Below are positions 23,456 through 32,090 of a DNA stretch of 64,000 bases, piece by piece; the stretch's first letter is position 1; each line of letters begins with the position of its first letter. The position numbers and the translations under genes were made by a program. The DNA comes from Micromonospora chokoriensis (GTDB lineage Bacteria > Actinomycetota > Actinomycetes > Mycobacteriales > Micromonosporaceae): NCBI RefSeq assembly GCF_900091505.1, contig NZ_LT607409.1, forward strand, positions 186,001 through 250,000. Direction: 5' to 3'. The notes beneath the pieces are model-generated. The model saw nothing but the letters and a program-made list of their open reading frames with translations, was not told where the DNA came from and did not search any database.

Positions 23456-24157
23456 ATGTCCGCGCCCCACGAACGCCCCGACCCCGCCGGCACCGTCTAC
23501 GGCGGTCGACAGGCACCCCGTCCCGGGCCGCTGGCCGATCCGCTGCTGCGGGTCGCGTTGGCGGTCGGGGTCGTCGGCGCGCTCCTGGGGGTGGTCTTCG
23601 CGACCGGATTGTTCGACGGGGACGCCGAGCAGCCCGTCCCGGCGGCGGTCGGCACGCCGTCCACCCCGGCGGAGCCGACCGAACCGGCAGCCGAACCCAG
23701 CCCGACCGCGCCCGCCGAGCCGTCACCCACCACCCCGGCCGGGCCGCCGAACGGGCCGACGGTGTTCCGGGTCGCCTCCGGGCTCTGCCTCGGGCTCGAC
23801 GGCGACGGCAAGGAGGCCGAGGCCCAGGTGGCCGCGTGCAGTGGCGGCCCGGAACAGCAGTGGGTCGTCAACCCGATCGGCGCGGACGTGGTGACGCTCA
23901 CCAACTCAGCCCACGGGCAGTGCCTCGACGTCGAGGGCGGCAGCCGGGACGACGGCGCGAAGATCATGCAGTACCCCTGCCACGGCCAGGCCAACCAGCA
24001 GTGGCGGCTCTCCGCGACCGGCACCGGCCCGGTGCTGCTGGTCGCGGTGCACAGCGGCAGGTGCGCGCAGGCCGACGACGACGGTGTCGAGGCGGGTGAC
24101 GAGGTACGGCAGCGGTCCTGCGACGGCCGACCGGCCCAGCAGTGGACCCTCGGCTGA
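23456..24157 (+). CDS. Membrane-anchored ricin B-type lectin domain protein
   Basis: 233 residues from the ATG at 23456, which has GCGAGG nine bases upstream; the ATG at 23447 has no spacing to that site. A short cytoplasmic N-terminus is followed by one transmembrane helix (about 29-52, LLRVALAVGVVGALLGVVFA). A Pro/Thr/Glu linker follows, then a beta-trefoil. The trefoil has three QxW-type repeats (PEQQWVVN, NQQWRLS, AQQWTLG) and paired Cys in CLGLDGDG and CLDVEGG segments. It should display a carbohydrate-binding domain outside the cell. Its stop is only 10 bp from the stop of the convergent MFS gene. Confidence 0.85.
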   Translation: MSAPHERPDPAGTVYGGRQAPRPGPLADPLLRVALAVGVVGALLGVVFATGLFDGDAEQPVPAAVGTPSTPAEPTEPAAEPSPTAPAEPSPTTPAGPPNGPTVFRVASGLCLGLDGDGKEAEAQVAACSGGPEQQWVVNPIGADVVTLTNSAHGQCLDVEGGSRDDGAKIMQYPCHGQANQQWRLSATGTGPVLLVAVHSGRCAQADDDGVEAGDEVRQRSCDGRPAQQWTLG

Positions 24158-24167
24158 CGGCCCGGCC

Positions 24168-25472
24168 TCAGCCTCGGAAGTTCCACGCCCTGGGCGCGGT
24201 CGCGGCGGCGAGGACGGCCTCCGACACCGGACGACCGGGTCGCCGCCGCAGCAGCAACGACAGTCCGGCGGCGCCGATCGACAGCGCGCCCGCCACGTAC
24301 CAGGCCGTCGCGTAGTCGCCGAGCCGGTCCCGGACCAGTCCCGCGCCGGTCGCGGCGAGCGCCGCGCCGAACTGGTGCGCGGCGAACACCCATCCGAACA
24401 CCACAGCTCCGGCCCCACCGAAGTACTCCCGGCACAACGCCACGGTCGGCGGCACGGTGGCCACCCAGTCCAACCCGTAGAAGACGATGAAGACCAGCAT
24501 GCTCGGCTGGGCCGTGCCGGAGAACAGGCTCGGCAACACCAGCAGGGACAGCCCGCGCAGCGCGTAGTACAGGCCGAGCAGCAACCGGCTGTCCACCCGG
24601 TCGGTGAGCCAGCCCGACGCGATGGTGCCGACGATGTCGAAGAGACCCACCAGGGCGAGCAGCCCGGCGGCGGTGGTCTGCGGCATGCCGTGGTCGTGCG
24701 CGGCCGGCACGAAGTGCGTACCGACGAGGCCGTTGGTCGTCGCCCCGCAGATCGCGAACCCGCCGGCCAGCAGCCAGAACGGCCGGGTCCGGGCCGCGGC
24801 CGCCAGCGCGCCGAGCGCGCGGGTGGCCGCGCCGCCGGTCGCCGCCGGGGCCGCGACGACATCGGTCGCGCCGTAGGCGGGCAGACCGAGATCCGCCGGG
24901 TGCTCGCGCAGGAACCACACCACCAGGGGTACGACCGCGAGCGCTGCTCCGGCCACGACGAGCGCCGCCGTCCGCCAGCCGTGGTCGCGTACCAGGATGG
25001 CGATCAGTGGCAGGAACACCAACTGCCCGGCGGCCCCGCCTGCGGTCAGCACCCCGGTGACCAGGCCCCTGCGGTGGACGAACCAGCGCCCGGTGACGGT
25101 GGCCACGAACGCCAGCGCCATCGAGCCGGTGCCCAGCCCGACCAGCACCCCCCAGCAGAGCAGGAGCTGCCAGCTCGCGTTCATGAAGACGGTCAGCCCG
25201 CTGCCGGCGGCGACCAGCAGCAGCGCCGCCGAGACCACCCGGCGGATACCGAAGCGGTCCATCAGGGCGGCGGCGAACGGCGCGGTCAACCCGTAGAGCA
25301 GCAGGTTGACCGAGACGGCAGCGGAGATCGTGGCCAGTGGCCAGCCGAACTCCTCGTGCAGGGGGTGCAGCAGCACCGAGGGCGTGGCGCGGAACCCGGC
25401 CGCGCCGACCAGCGCCACGAAGGCGACGGCGGCGACCAGCCAGGCGGGGTGCAGACGGCGGTTCTTGGTCAC
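24168..25472 (-). CDS. MFS transporter
   Basis: 434 residues from GTG (MTKNRRLHPAWLVAAVAFVA), chosen because longer starts reach to within 17 bp of the divergent regulator and leave no room for promoters. Twelve transmembrane helices are visible, with the MFS loop 2-3 motif AALMDRFGIRRV and its second-half counterpart SGWLTDRVDSRLLLG. The first helix pattern (GFRATPSVLLHPLHEEFGW) and RREHPADLG-like loop resemble the monocarboxylate/oxalate-type MFS group. It is divergent from a GlxA-type regulator, which may control it. Confidence 0.88.
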   Translation of the reverse strand: MTKNRRLHPAWLVAAVAFVALVGAAGFRATPSVLLHPLHEEFGWPLATISAAVSVNLLLYGLTAPFAAALMDRFGIRRVVSAALLLVAAGSGLTVFMNASWQLLLCWGVLVGLGTGSMALAFVATVTGRWFVHRRGLVTGVLTAGGAAGQLVFLPLIAILVRDHGWRTAALVVAGAALAVVPLVVWFLREHPADLGLPAYGATDVVAAPAATGGAATRALGALAAAARTRPFWLLAGGFAICGATTNGLVGTHFVPAAHDHGMPQTTAAGLLALVGLFDIVGTIASGWLTDRVDSRLLLGLYYALRGLSLLVLPSLFSGTAQPSMLVFIVFYGLDWVATVPPTVALCREYFGGAGAVVFGWVFAAHQFGAALAATGAGLVRDRLGDYATAWYVAGALSIGAAGLSLLLRRRPGRPVSEAVLAAATAPRAWNFRG

Positions 25473-25542
25473 CGGACCAGTCTGTGCGGGGTGCACCGGA
25501 GCGACGAGTGGCCGGAAAGCCATCATGCGCAATAATCGGGCC

Positions 25543-26532
25543 ATGACCGTTCGCCCGCACCGGATCGCCGTACTCGCCCTGGACCAGGTCGTCAGCCTGG
25601 ACCTCGGCACCCCGTCCCAGGTCTTCAGCACCGCCCGGGCCGTCGACCAGACGCACTTCTACGACGTGCGGGTGTGCACCCCGGGCGGGCTACCGGTCCG
25701 CAGCACCGCCGGTTTCCAGGTGCTCCCCGACCATGGTCTGGAGCTGCTCGACACCGCCGACACGGTGATCGTCCCCGGCATCCACGACGACGCCGTGCTG
25801 TCCTCGGGCACCGTCGAGCCGGAGGTGATCACGGCGCTGCGCGCGGCGCACGAGCGCGGGGGCCGGATCGTGTCGATCTGCACCGGAGCGTTCGTGCTGG
25901 CCGCCGCCGGGCTGCTCGACGGTCGTCGGGCGACGACCCACTGGGCGTTCGCCGAGCAGTTCCGCCTCCTGCACCCCCGGGTGGACCTCGACCCGGGGGT
26001 GCTCTTCATCGCCGACGGCCCGGTGCTCACCTCGGCCGGGGTCGCCGCCGGGATCGACCTCTGCCTGCACGTCATTCGCCTCGACCACGGCAGCGAGGTG
26101 GCCAACCGGGCGGCCCGCCGCTGCGTGATGCCTCCGTGGCGGGACGGCGGCCAGGCGCAGTACATCGAACGGCCGGTGCCGAAGGTCACCGACACCAGCA
26201 CCGCCGGCGTCCGGGAGTGGGCGCGGCAGCGACTGCACGAGCCGATCGCCCTGCGGGACCTGGCCGGGCAGGCGCGGATGAGCGTACGCACCTTCACCAG
26301 GCGCTTCCGGTCGGAGACCGGCCTGAGCCCCGCGCAGTGGCTGCTGCAACAACGCACCGACCACGCGAGGCTGCTGCTGGAGACGACCGACCTCACCGTC
26401 GACCAGATCGCCCACCGCTGCGGCTTCGGCACCACCGCCGCCCTGCGCCAGCAGCTGCACCAACGCATCGGCGTGGCGCCCTCGACCTACCGCCGCACCT
26501 TCCACCCCCGCGCCGAGCTGGTCGAAACCTGA
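25543..26532 (+). CDS. GlxA-family transcriptional regulator (DJ-1/PfpI domain plus AraC HTH)
   Basis: 329 residues. The N-terminal class I glutamine amidotransferase-like domain (about 1-185) has the nucleophile-elbow segment SICTGAFVLAAAGLLDGRRA with its Cys, and TTHWAF. The C-terminal AraC domain (about 215-320) has LRDLAGQARMSVRTFTRRFR and a second helix-turn-helix DQIAHRCGFGTTAALRQQLH. Such regulators control catabolic or stress genes, often adjacent transporters. The divergent MFS transporter gene is the natural target. Confidence 0.92.
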   Translation: MTVRPHRIAVLALDQVVSLDLGTPSQVFSTARAVDQTHFYDVRVCTPGGLPVRSTAGFQVLPDHGLELLDTADTVIVPGIHDDAVLSSGTVEPEVITALRAAHERGGRIVSICTGAFVLAAAGLLDGRRATTHWAFAEQFRLLHPRVDLDPGVLFIADGPVLTSAGVAAGIDLCLHVIRLDHGSEVANRAARRCVMPPWRDGGQAQYIERPVPKVTDTSTAGVREWARQRLHEPIALRDLAGQARMSVRTFTRRFRSETGLSPAQWLLQQRTDHARLLLETTDLTVDQIAHRCGFGTTAALRQQLHQRIGVAPSTYRRTFHPRAELVET

Positions 26533-26588
26533 GCCGAGCCCGGCCGCGCCCCTCCCGGGCCCGACGGGGTGCGGCCCTCCACGAGCGT

Positions 26589-26624
26589 GATTCCGCTGCG
26601 GCATCGTGATGCCACAGCGGAATC
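26589..26624. terminator. 17-bp stem hairpin between convergent genes, made of the dispersed repeat
   Basis: GATTCCGCTGCGGCATC (26589-26605) and GATGCCACAGCGGAATC (26608-26624) form a stem with a single C/A mismatch and a two-base loop. The right arm is the exact reverse complement of the 17-mer at 10923. It lies between the GlxA gene (ends 26532) and the DinB gene (ends 26690), where a bidirectional terminator is expected. Confidence 0.65.
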
Positions 26625-26689
26625 AGGCTCAACCGAGCGGGACGCTCGGTGCTGCGACACGCCGGGCCACCGGCGGTCGCCACCACCGC

Positions 26690-27157
26690 TCAGGCGCGGA
26701 GCATCTGGAGTTGGGCCTGGTGTTTGGGCAGGTGCACGCGGGTGTGCAGGTCCAGGGTGCGGGACCAGGGCAGCGACTCGTCCACGATGAGGTCGAAGCC
26801 CTCCCGCAGGTGCGTCTCGACCGGGGTCTCCGCCGCCAGGCCGAGCTGGTCGACGAGCCCGCAGAGGCGGTCACTGGTGGTGTGCAGCAGGGCGGTCAGG
26901 CCCCGCAGGCCCCCCTGCTCGGCGGCCAGCGCGTCGAGCTGCGGACGGTGAATGTCCTCCTCCACCTCGTAGTAGGCGAACGGCGACCCGGCCAGCAACG
27001 CCTCGGTGGCCTGGATCATCAACTCGTCGTTGGCGACCAGGTGGGCGACGATCTGCTCAGCGCTGAGCTGCCCCTCCGGCGCCGGACCGAACCCACCGGC
27101 ATCCACCTCGGCCAACAGGGCCCCGTAGGCCCGCCGCAACCCCCCGCTCTCCGCCAT
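26690..27157 (-). CDS. DinB-like/maleylpyruvate-isomerase-fold protein
   Basis: 155 residues starting MAESGGLRRAYGALLAEVDA, with GGGGGA upstream. A four-helix bundle is predicted, with HLVANDELMIQATEALL, ALLHTTSDRLCGLVDQ and HTRVHLPKHQAQLQML. The His residues in HLV and LPKH could be metal ligands. It follows the VWA protein by 28 bp on the same strand and is probably the last gene of the MoxR-VWA operon. The function within that unit is unknown. Confidence 0.75.
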   Translation of the reverse strand: MAESGGLRRAYGALLAEVDAGGFGPAPEGQLSAEQIVAHLVANDELMIQATEALLAGSPFAYYEVEEDIHRPQLDALAAEQGGLRGLTALLHTTSDRLCGLVDQLGLAAETPVETHLREGFDLIVDESLPWSRTLDLHTRVHLPKHQAQLQMLRA

Positions 27158-27185
27158 TCCCCCAGTCAACCCGCCCCGCAGGGAG

Positions 27186-29138
27186 TTAGCGGCGGGATTG
27201 GCGGGAGCGGAGGTAGTCGGAGACCACGTACTCGCCGAGGTCATCGGTGTCCGGCGTGAACATGCGGCCCCGACTGCGGCGGGCCACCGCGTCGACGAAG
27301 CGCCGCAGACCCGGGTCGTCGCCGAGCATGAACAGGTTGAGTGTCGCGCCGTAGCGACTCAGCCGGTCCACCTCACGGACCGTCGCCTCGATCGTCTCCG
27401 GAAGCGGCGGCCAGTGGAACAGCGCCTCCCCGTCGTCCGGGTCCAGGTGCGCGGTGGGCTCCCCGTCGGTGACCACCAGCACCACCGGCTCGGCGTCCGG
27501 GTGCCGACGCAGGTGCCGTCCCGCCAGCCGCAACGCGTGCTGGAGGTTGGTGCCCTGCTCCAGGTCCGGCTCGACGGCGGCCAACTCCTGCTGGGTGAGC
27601 GTCATCGCCTCCCGGCCGAACCCCACGATCTGCAGGGCGTCCTGCGGGAAGCGCGTCTCCATCAGGTGCGCCAGCGCCAACGCCGTCTGCTTCATCGGGC
27701 CCCACCGACCCTGCGAGATCATCGAGTACGACAGGTCGACACAGAGCACCACCGCCGCCGACGCCCGCTTCTCGGTCTCCACCACCTCGAAGTCGTCCAC
27801 CGCGAGCTGCACCGGGACCGTCGGCCCGCCTCGGCTGACCGCCCGGGTCAACGTCCGCACCACGTCCAACGGCTGCTCGTCGCCGTACTCCCAGGGTCTG
27901 GACGCGCCGCTGACCTCGCCGGCGGCCCCCGCGGACCGCAGGTCGTGCTGGCCCCGCGGCCCGGCGGTCAGGTCGGCGAAGACCCGTCGCAGCGCCGTCC
28001 CGCCGAGCCTGCGCAGCGCTTTCGGGCTCAACGTGAGCCCTTCCGCGTCCCGACTCACCCAGCCCTGCCGGCGTAGCTCCCGCTCCAGCTCGCGCAACCG
28101 GCGGACGTCGTCGGCCGCGTCCCGCCCCAGCGTGCGGGCCACCGCTTCGACGTCCACGTCGTCCAGGGTCGCCCCCGGGTGCTCCTGGTCGAGCTGGTCC
28201 AACAGGTCGTCCAACTCGCCGATCTCACCCAACGCCCCGGCCGCGTCGGCGTAGCCCAGCGGTTGCTCACCCCGGACCCGCTCACCGCGCCCCCACCGCA
28301 GGTCGGGGCGCAGCGCCCGCAGGTTCTCGTCGAGCGCTGACAACTCCCCCGCGAGGCGGTCGCCCAGCGACTGCCGCATCAGACCGGCCAACTCGGCGCG
28401 CTGCCGGTCGGACAGCGAGTTCATCAGGCGCTCACCCGCCGCCGAACGACGGGCCAACACGTCGATCAACTCGTCGACGGTCTCCGGGTTCTCCGGGAAG
28501 AAGTCGCCGTGTCGACGCATGAACTCGGCGAACGCGTCGGTGGTGTCCTCCGCGCGAGCGTGCCGGGCCAGCAGGTCGTTCAGGTCACCCATCATCTCGG
28601 CGAGCCGTTGCTGCGCGGCCGGTCCGGCGGACGCCCGCACGGCGTCGCGCAGCCCGGCGAAGCGCTGACCGAGCACGTCGTCGCGGAGTTGGTCGAGAAT
28701 CTGCTGGTACGAGCGGCGGGCGTCGTCGCTGGCCCACTGGTAGCCGGACAGCTCCTCCACCGCCCGTGCTGTCGAGCGGGGCAGGTTGTCCAGCACCGAC
28801 TCGGCGAACCGCGCGGCGTCGTCGTCGCGGCCACGAAGCTCGTCCCGTTCGGCGGCGAGCGCCTGGTCGAGCAGGGCCTGGGCCCTGGTCACCGCGCCGT
28901 CCAGGTCACCGCGACGCAGCGCCTCCCGGCGGAGCCGACGGGCCCGCGCGGCCAGGTCGTCCAGGCCGCCCCGCCCCTTGGGGCCACGACGGAGCAGGTT
29001 GCGCAGCGCTTCCCGCAGACTGCCGCCGGCCAGCACCTCGGCACCGACCGCGTCCACCGCCTCGCGCACGTCGTACGGGGGTGCCAGCGGGTCGGGCCCG
29101 CCGGTCCACTGCCCGTACCGGAACCGGTTGCCGGCCAC
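27186..29138 (-). CDS. von Willebrand factor A domain protein (MoxR partner)
   Basis: 650 residues from GTG, two bases after the stop of the MoxR ATPase gene. The N-terminal 430 residues are helical and charged, with many Arg/Asp/Glu-rich segments. The C-terminal VWA domain (about 460-640) has the MIDAS motif DLSYSMI, then the Thr-containing LEQGTNLQHAL and the VVTDGEPTAH strand. Pairs of a MoxR AAA ATPase and a VWA protein work as metal-dependent chaperone or assembly systems, similar to Mg-chelatase subunits I and D. No dedicated client can be named. A divergent FxSxx system lies just upstream. Confidence 0.9.
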   Translation of the reverse strand: MAGNRFRYGQWTGGPDPLAPPYDVREAVDAVGAEVLAGGSLREALRNLLRRGPKGRGGLDDLAARARRLRREALRRGDLDGAVTRAQALLDQALAAERDELRGRDDDAARFAESVLDNLPRSTARAVEELSGYQWASDDARRSYQQILDQLRDDVLGQRFAGLRDAVRASAGPAAQQRLAEMMGDLNDLLARHARAEDTTDAFAEFMRRHGDFFPENPETVDELIDVLARRSAAGERLMNSLSDRQRAELAGLMRQSLGDRLAGELSALDENLRALRPDLRWGRGERVRGEQPLGYADAAGALGEIGELDDLLDQLDQEHPGATLDDVDVEAVARTLGRDAADDVRRLRELERELRRQGWVSRDAEGLTLSPKALRRLGGTALRRVFADLTAGPRGQHDLRSAGAAGEVSGASRPWEYGDEQPLDVVRTLTRAVSRGGPTVPVQLAVDDFEVVETEKRASAAVVLCVDLSYSMISQGRWGPMKQTALALAHLMETRFPQDALQIVGFGREAMTLTQQELAAVEPDLEQGTNLQHALRLAGRHLRRHPDAEPVVLVVTDGEPTAHLDPDDGEALFHWPPLPETIEATVREVDRLSRYGATLNLFMLGDDPGLRRFVDAVARRSRGRMFTPDTDDLGEYVVSDYLRSRQSRR

Positions 29139-29140
29139 GG

Positions 29141-30601
29141 TCAGCCCCGGCCGCCGTAGACGGTACGCCCGGAGTCGGTGACGTCCTTGCCCAGCCGACG
29201 GGTCAGGTGCAGCCCTTCCAGCACGAACTCGACGGCAGCCGCCGCCTCCTCCGGGGTGGGCGCGTCGCCCAGGCCGAGCCGGTCGAGGACCTTCGCCAAC
29301 CCGGGCACGGTGCCGACCTGCCGCAGCAGTTCGGCGGCGCCGACCAGCTCACCGGTCTCGATCGCCGCCCCCTCTGCGACGAGCGCCGTGAAACCGGACA
29401 GGTCCAGCCCGGACAGGTGCGCCCGGAACGTCTCGGCGGTCGCGGTCCGCAGCAGGTGCGCGAGGATCTCGATCTCCCGCCCCTCCTCGCCGCTCTCGAA
29501 CTCCACCTTGCCGCGCAGGGTGCTGGTCACCGACACGGCGTCGCCGACCCGGGCCACCGCCGCCTCGGGGCGGCCGTCCTGGTCACCGATGGCGGCGAGC
29601 AGGCCGGAGCGGCGCAGCGCGGCACCGGCGACGGTCTCGGCGGCGGCGATCGCGAACCGCGCGGAGACGCCGGAGCGTGGGTCCACCGACGGCGACTCGC
29701 GCACCGCCCGGGCGAACCGGGCGAGGACCTCCAGCACGTGCTCCGGCACCTCGGCGACCAGGTCGGCCTCCTGCCGGATCAACGCCAACTCGAGGTCCAG
29801 GTCGACCGGGTAGTGGGTGCGGATCTCCGCGCCGAACCGGTCCTTGAGCGGAGTGATGATCCGACCCCGGTTGGTGTAGTCCTCCGGGTTGGCGCTGGCG
29901 ACCAGCAGCAGGTCCAGTGGAAGCCGCAACTGGTAGCCGCGGACCTGGATGTCCCGCTCCTCCAGCACGTTGAGCAGGGCCACCTGGATCCGCTCGGCCA
30001 GGTCCGGCAGCTCGTTGACGGCGAAGATGCCGCGGTTGGTGCGGGGTACCAACCCGAAGTGGATGGTGTCCGGGTCGCCGAGGGTGCGGCCCTGCGCGAT
30101 CCGGATCGGGTCGACGTCACCGATCAGGTCGCCGACGCTGGTGTCCGGGGTGGCGAGCTTCTCGCCGTACCGCATCGAGCGGTGCAGCCAGCCGACCGGC
30201 TGGTCGTCACCGGCCTCGGCGACCTGGGCGCGCGACGCGGGCGTGAGCGGGTGCATCGGGTGCTCGTTGAGCACCGAGCCGGGGATGACCGGCGTCCACT
30301 CGTCGAGGAGCGCGCCGAGCGAGCGGATCAGTCGGGTCTTGCCCTGACCGCGCTCGCCGAGCAGCACCATGTCGTGCCCGGCGAGCAGTGCCCGCTCGAC
30401 CTCGGGCAGCACGCTGTCGTCGTAACCGACGATGCCGGGGAAACGGGCGTCGCCGGAGCGCATCCGGGCGAGAAGGTTGTCGCGGAGTTCCTGCTTGACG
30501 GTGCGGTAGTGGTGACCGGCCGCCCGTAGCGCGCCGAGCGTACTGGGCAGGTCGGCCGGTGGAACCGGGATTACCTGGTTAGGCGCAGTCACCCGACCCA
30601 C
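29141..30601 (-). CDS. MoxR/Mg-chelatase-like AAA+ ATPase
   Basis: 486 residues from a GTG at 30601, which has GAGGTGA six bases upstream. Walker A is GERGQGKT (about 82-89). The Walker B strand reads IFAVNELPDL, with Asn-Glu where many AAA+ proteins have Asp-Glu, as in the sigma-54-activator-like ChlI/MoxR group. Sensor 1 is LLLVASANPEDY, followed by RGRIITPLKDRFG. It is the first gene of an operon with a VWA protein and a DinB-like protein. It should drive ATP-dependent remodelling of a client together with the VWA partner. Confidence 0.9.
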   Translation of the reverse strand: MGRVTAPNQVIPVPPADLPSTLGALRAAGHHYRTVKQELRDNLLARMRSGDARFPGIVGYDDSVLPEVERALLAGHDMVLLGERGQGKTRLIRSLGALLDEWTPVIPGSVLNEHPMHPLTPASRAQVAEAGDDQPVGWLHRSMRYGEKLATPDTSVGDLIGDVDPIRIAQGRTLGDPDTIHFGLVPRTNRGIFAVNELPDLAERIQVALLNVLEERDIQVRGYQLRLPLDLLLVASANPEDYTNRGRIITPLKDRFGAEIRTHYPVDLDLELALIRQEADLVAEVPEHVLEVLARFARAVRESPSVDPRSGVSARFAIAAAETVAGAALRRSGLLAAIGDQDGRPEAAVARVGDAVSVTSTLRGKVEFESGEEGREIEILAHLLRTATAETFRAHLSGLDLSGFTALVAEGAAIETGELVGAAELLRQVGTVPGLAKVLDRLGLGDAPTPEEAAAAVEFVLEGLHLTRRLGKDVTDSGRTVYGGRG

Positions 30602-30703
30602 GCTAGCTCACCTCGGAGTCGACCCACGCCAATACGGAAAGTGATATCCGAGACGCCCTCTGGATACGCCGATCGGTGGGCTGTGGCACGTGGTCTCCAC
30701 CCC

Positions 30704-30709
30704 TATACT
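30704..30709 (+). promoter_or_regulatory. Possible -10 element of the fxsC-fxsT operon
   Basis: TATACT stands in a GC-rich gap, 71-101 bp before the alternative fxsC starts. No good -35 was found at 17-18 bp spacing, so only the -10-like hexamer is supported. Confidence 0.35.
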
Positions 30710-30809
30710 CACGGTTAGCTCCGCCGCCACGGCCGCCGCACAACGGTCGTGACCGACGGGGTCACGGCCCGGCCATCCGATGGTCAACCTCTCCCGGCGC
30801 GGAGGTGCG

Positions 30810-32090
30810 GTGCTGTACTTCTTCCTCAGTTACGCGAGGGGCGACGAGGACGCACTGGTCCAACGTCTTTACGAGGATCTCAGCGCAGAGGTACGGCTGA
30901 TCGCGGGTCTACCCCGCGACGAGCGGGTCGGTTTCGTGGATCGGACCATCCTGCTGGGCGAGCGGTGGCCGCAGCGGCTGGTCGAGGCGTTGAGCACCTG
31001 CCGGTCGTTCCTCGCCCTGATGACCCCGAGGTATTTCCAGAGCGAGGCCTGCGGTCAGGAATGGCAGATCTTCGCCGACCGCACCGCCCGCTTCGACCAG
31101 CAGAACGGCGTGGACAGCTCGCTCCTCAAGCCCCTGATGTGGATCCCGGCCCGGCCCGGTCGCATCCATCCGGTCGCGTCCCCATTGCAATACTCATCCC
31201 ACAGCCTCGGTGATCTCTACCAGCGGCTGGGGGTTCGGCAGTTGATGCGGCTCCAGCGGCACAGCGACGACTACCGCACGTTCCTCTTCGAGCTGGCCAA
31301 CCAGATCGTGTCCAGTGTGGAGGAACATCCGCTGCCGGACGTCCAACGCTCCATCGACCTCCGGTCCGTCGTCAGCGCCTTCCACCGCCCCGCCGGCGCC
31401 GGGCAACTCACCGCGGACGTCGACCAGTTCGCGCCGATGCTGGTCCACTTCATCGTCGCGGCGTCACACCGGGACGAGATGAGCACGGTACGCCAACGCG
31501 TGAACACCTACGGCGACCGCGCGTTGGCCTGGGCACCGTACGGGCCGCCGTTCCCCGACCCGGTCGTCGACTACGCGCGCGAGATCGCCGCCGACCACAG
31601 CTACCGGTCGACGGTCGTGGACCTGACCGAGCTGGCCCGCCGCGCCGAGCAGGCGGCCCGCTACAACCAGATCATGGTGCTGATCGTCGACGCCTGGCTG
31701 ACCCGCCTGCCCGAGCAGCGGCAGTCGCTGACCGCCCACGCCACGGCCGCCCTGCGCGACGGCGGCACCACGGCGGTGCTGATCCCGAGCAGCCGGGACG
31801 ACATCGAGACCCGAGAGCACTGGCAGTCGCTGTCCCGCGCCTGTCGGGAGATCTTCGACGAGTTGGCCTCGGACGACGAGCTGTACCGATCCAACATCCT
31901 CACCCACCGCGCCTTCCAGGAGGAGCTGCCGGAGGTGCTGGAGGTCGCCCGTAACCGGGTGTTCAGCCGAGGAGCGGTGCACCGGCCTCCGGGCCCCGCC
32001 ACCGACTCCCGACCACCACGCATCGACGGGCCCTGGAGGGCGGAAGGCGACGACACCGCAGCGGAGGACGGCCGTGACGACGAGCGCTGA
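30810..32090 (+). CDS. fxsC: TIR-like protein FxsC of the FxSxx-COOH system
   Basis: 426 residues from the GTG at 30810 (MLYFFLSYARGDEDALVQRL), with GGAGGTG upstream at short spacing; an ATG at 30780 adds ten residues but lacks a ribosome-binding site. The TIR-like domain (about 1-150) has the first-strand YFFLSYARGDED, ERWPQRLVEALSTCRSFLAL and the YFQSEACGQEW segment. The rest matches the long FxsC-specific region, with ADVDQFAPMLVHFIVAASHR and YNQIMVLIVDAW. FxsC is known only as a conserved neighbour of FxsB/FxsA peptide-modification clusters; its biochemical role is undefined. It overlaps fxsT by 17 bp. Confidence 0.88.
   Translation: MLYFFLSYARGDEDALVQRLYEDLSAEVRLIAGLPRDERVGFVDRTILLGERWPQRLVEALSTCRSFLALMTPRYFQSEACGQEWQIFADRTARFDQQNGVDSSLLKPLMWIPARPGRIHPVASPLQYSSHSLGDLYQRLGVRQLMRLQRHSDDYRTFLFELANQIVSSVEEHPLPDVQRSIDLRSVVSAFHRPAGAGQLTADVDQFAPMLVHFIVAASHRDEMSTVRQRVNTYGDRALAWAPYGPPFPDPVVDYAREIAADHSYRSTVVDLTELARRAEQAARYNQIMVLIVDAWLTRLPEQRQSLTAHATAALRDGGTTAVLIPSSRDDIETREHWQSLSRACREIFDELASDDELYRSNILTHRAFQEELPEVLEVARNRVFSRGAVHRPPGPATDSRPPRIDGPWRAEGDDTAAEDGRDDER

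Noticed and set aside
30780..32090. ATG at 30780 as the fxsC start
   Set aside because: It lacks a ribosome-binding site and adds ten residues before the first TIR-like strand. The GTG at 30810 has GGAGGTG close by, but the choice is not certain.
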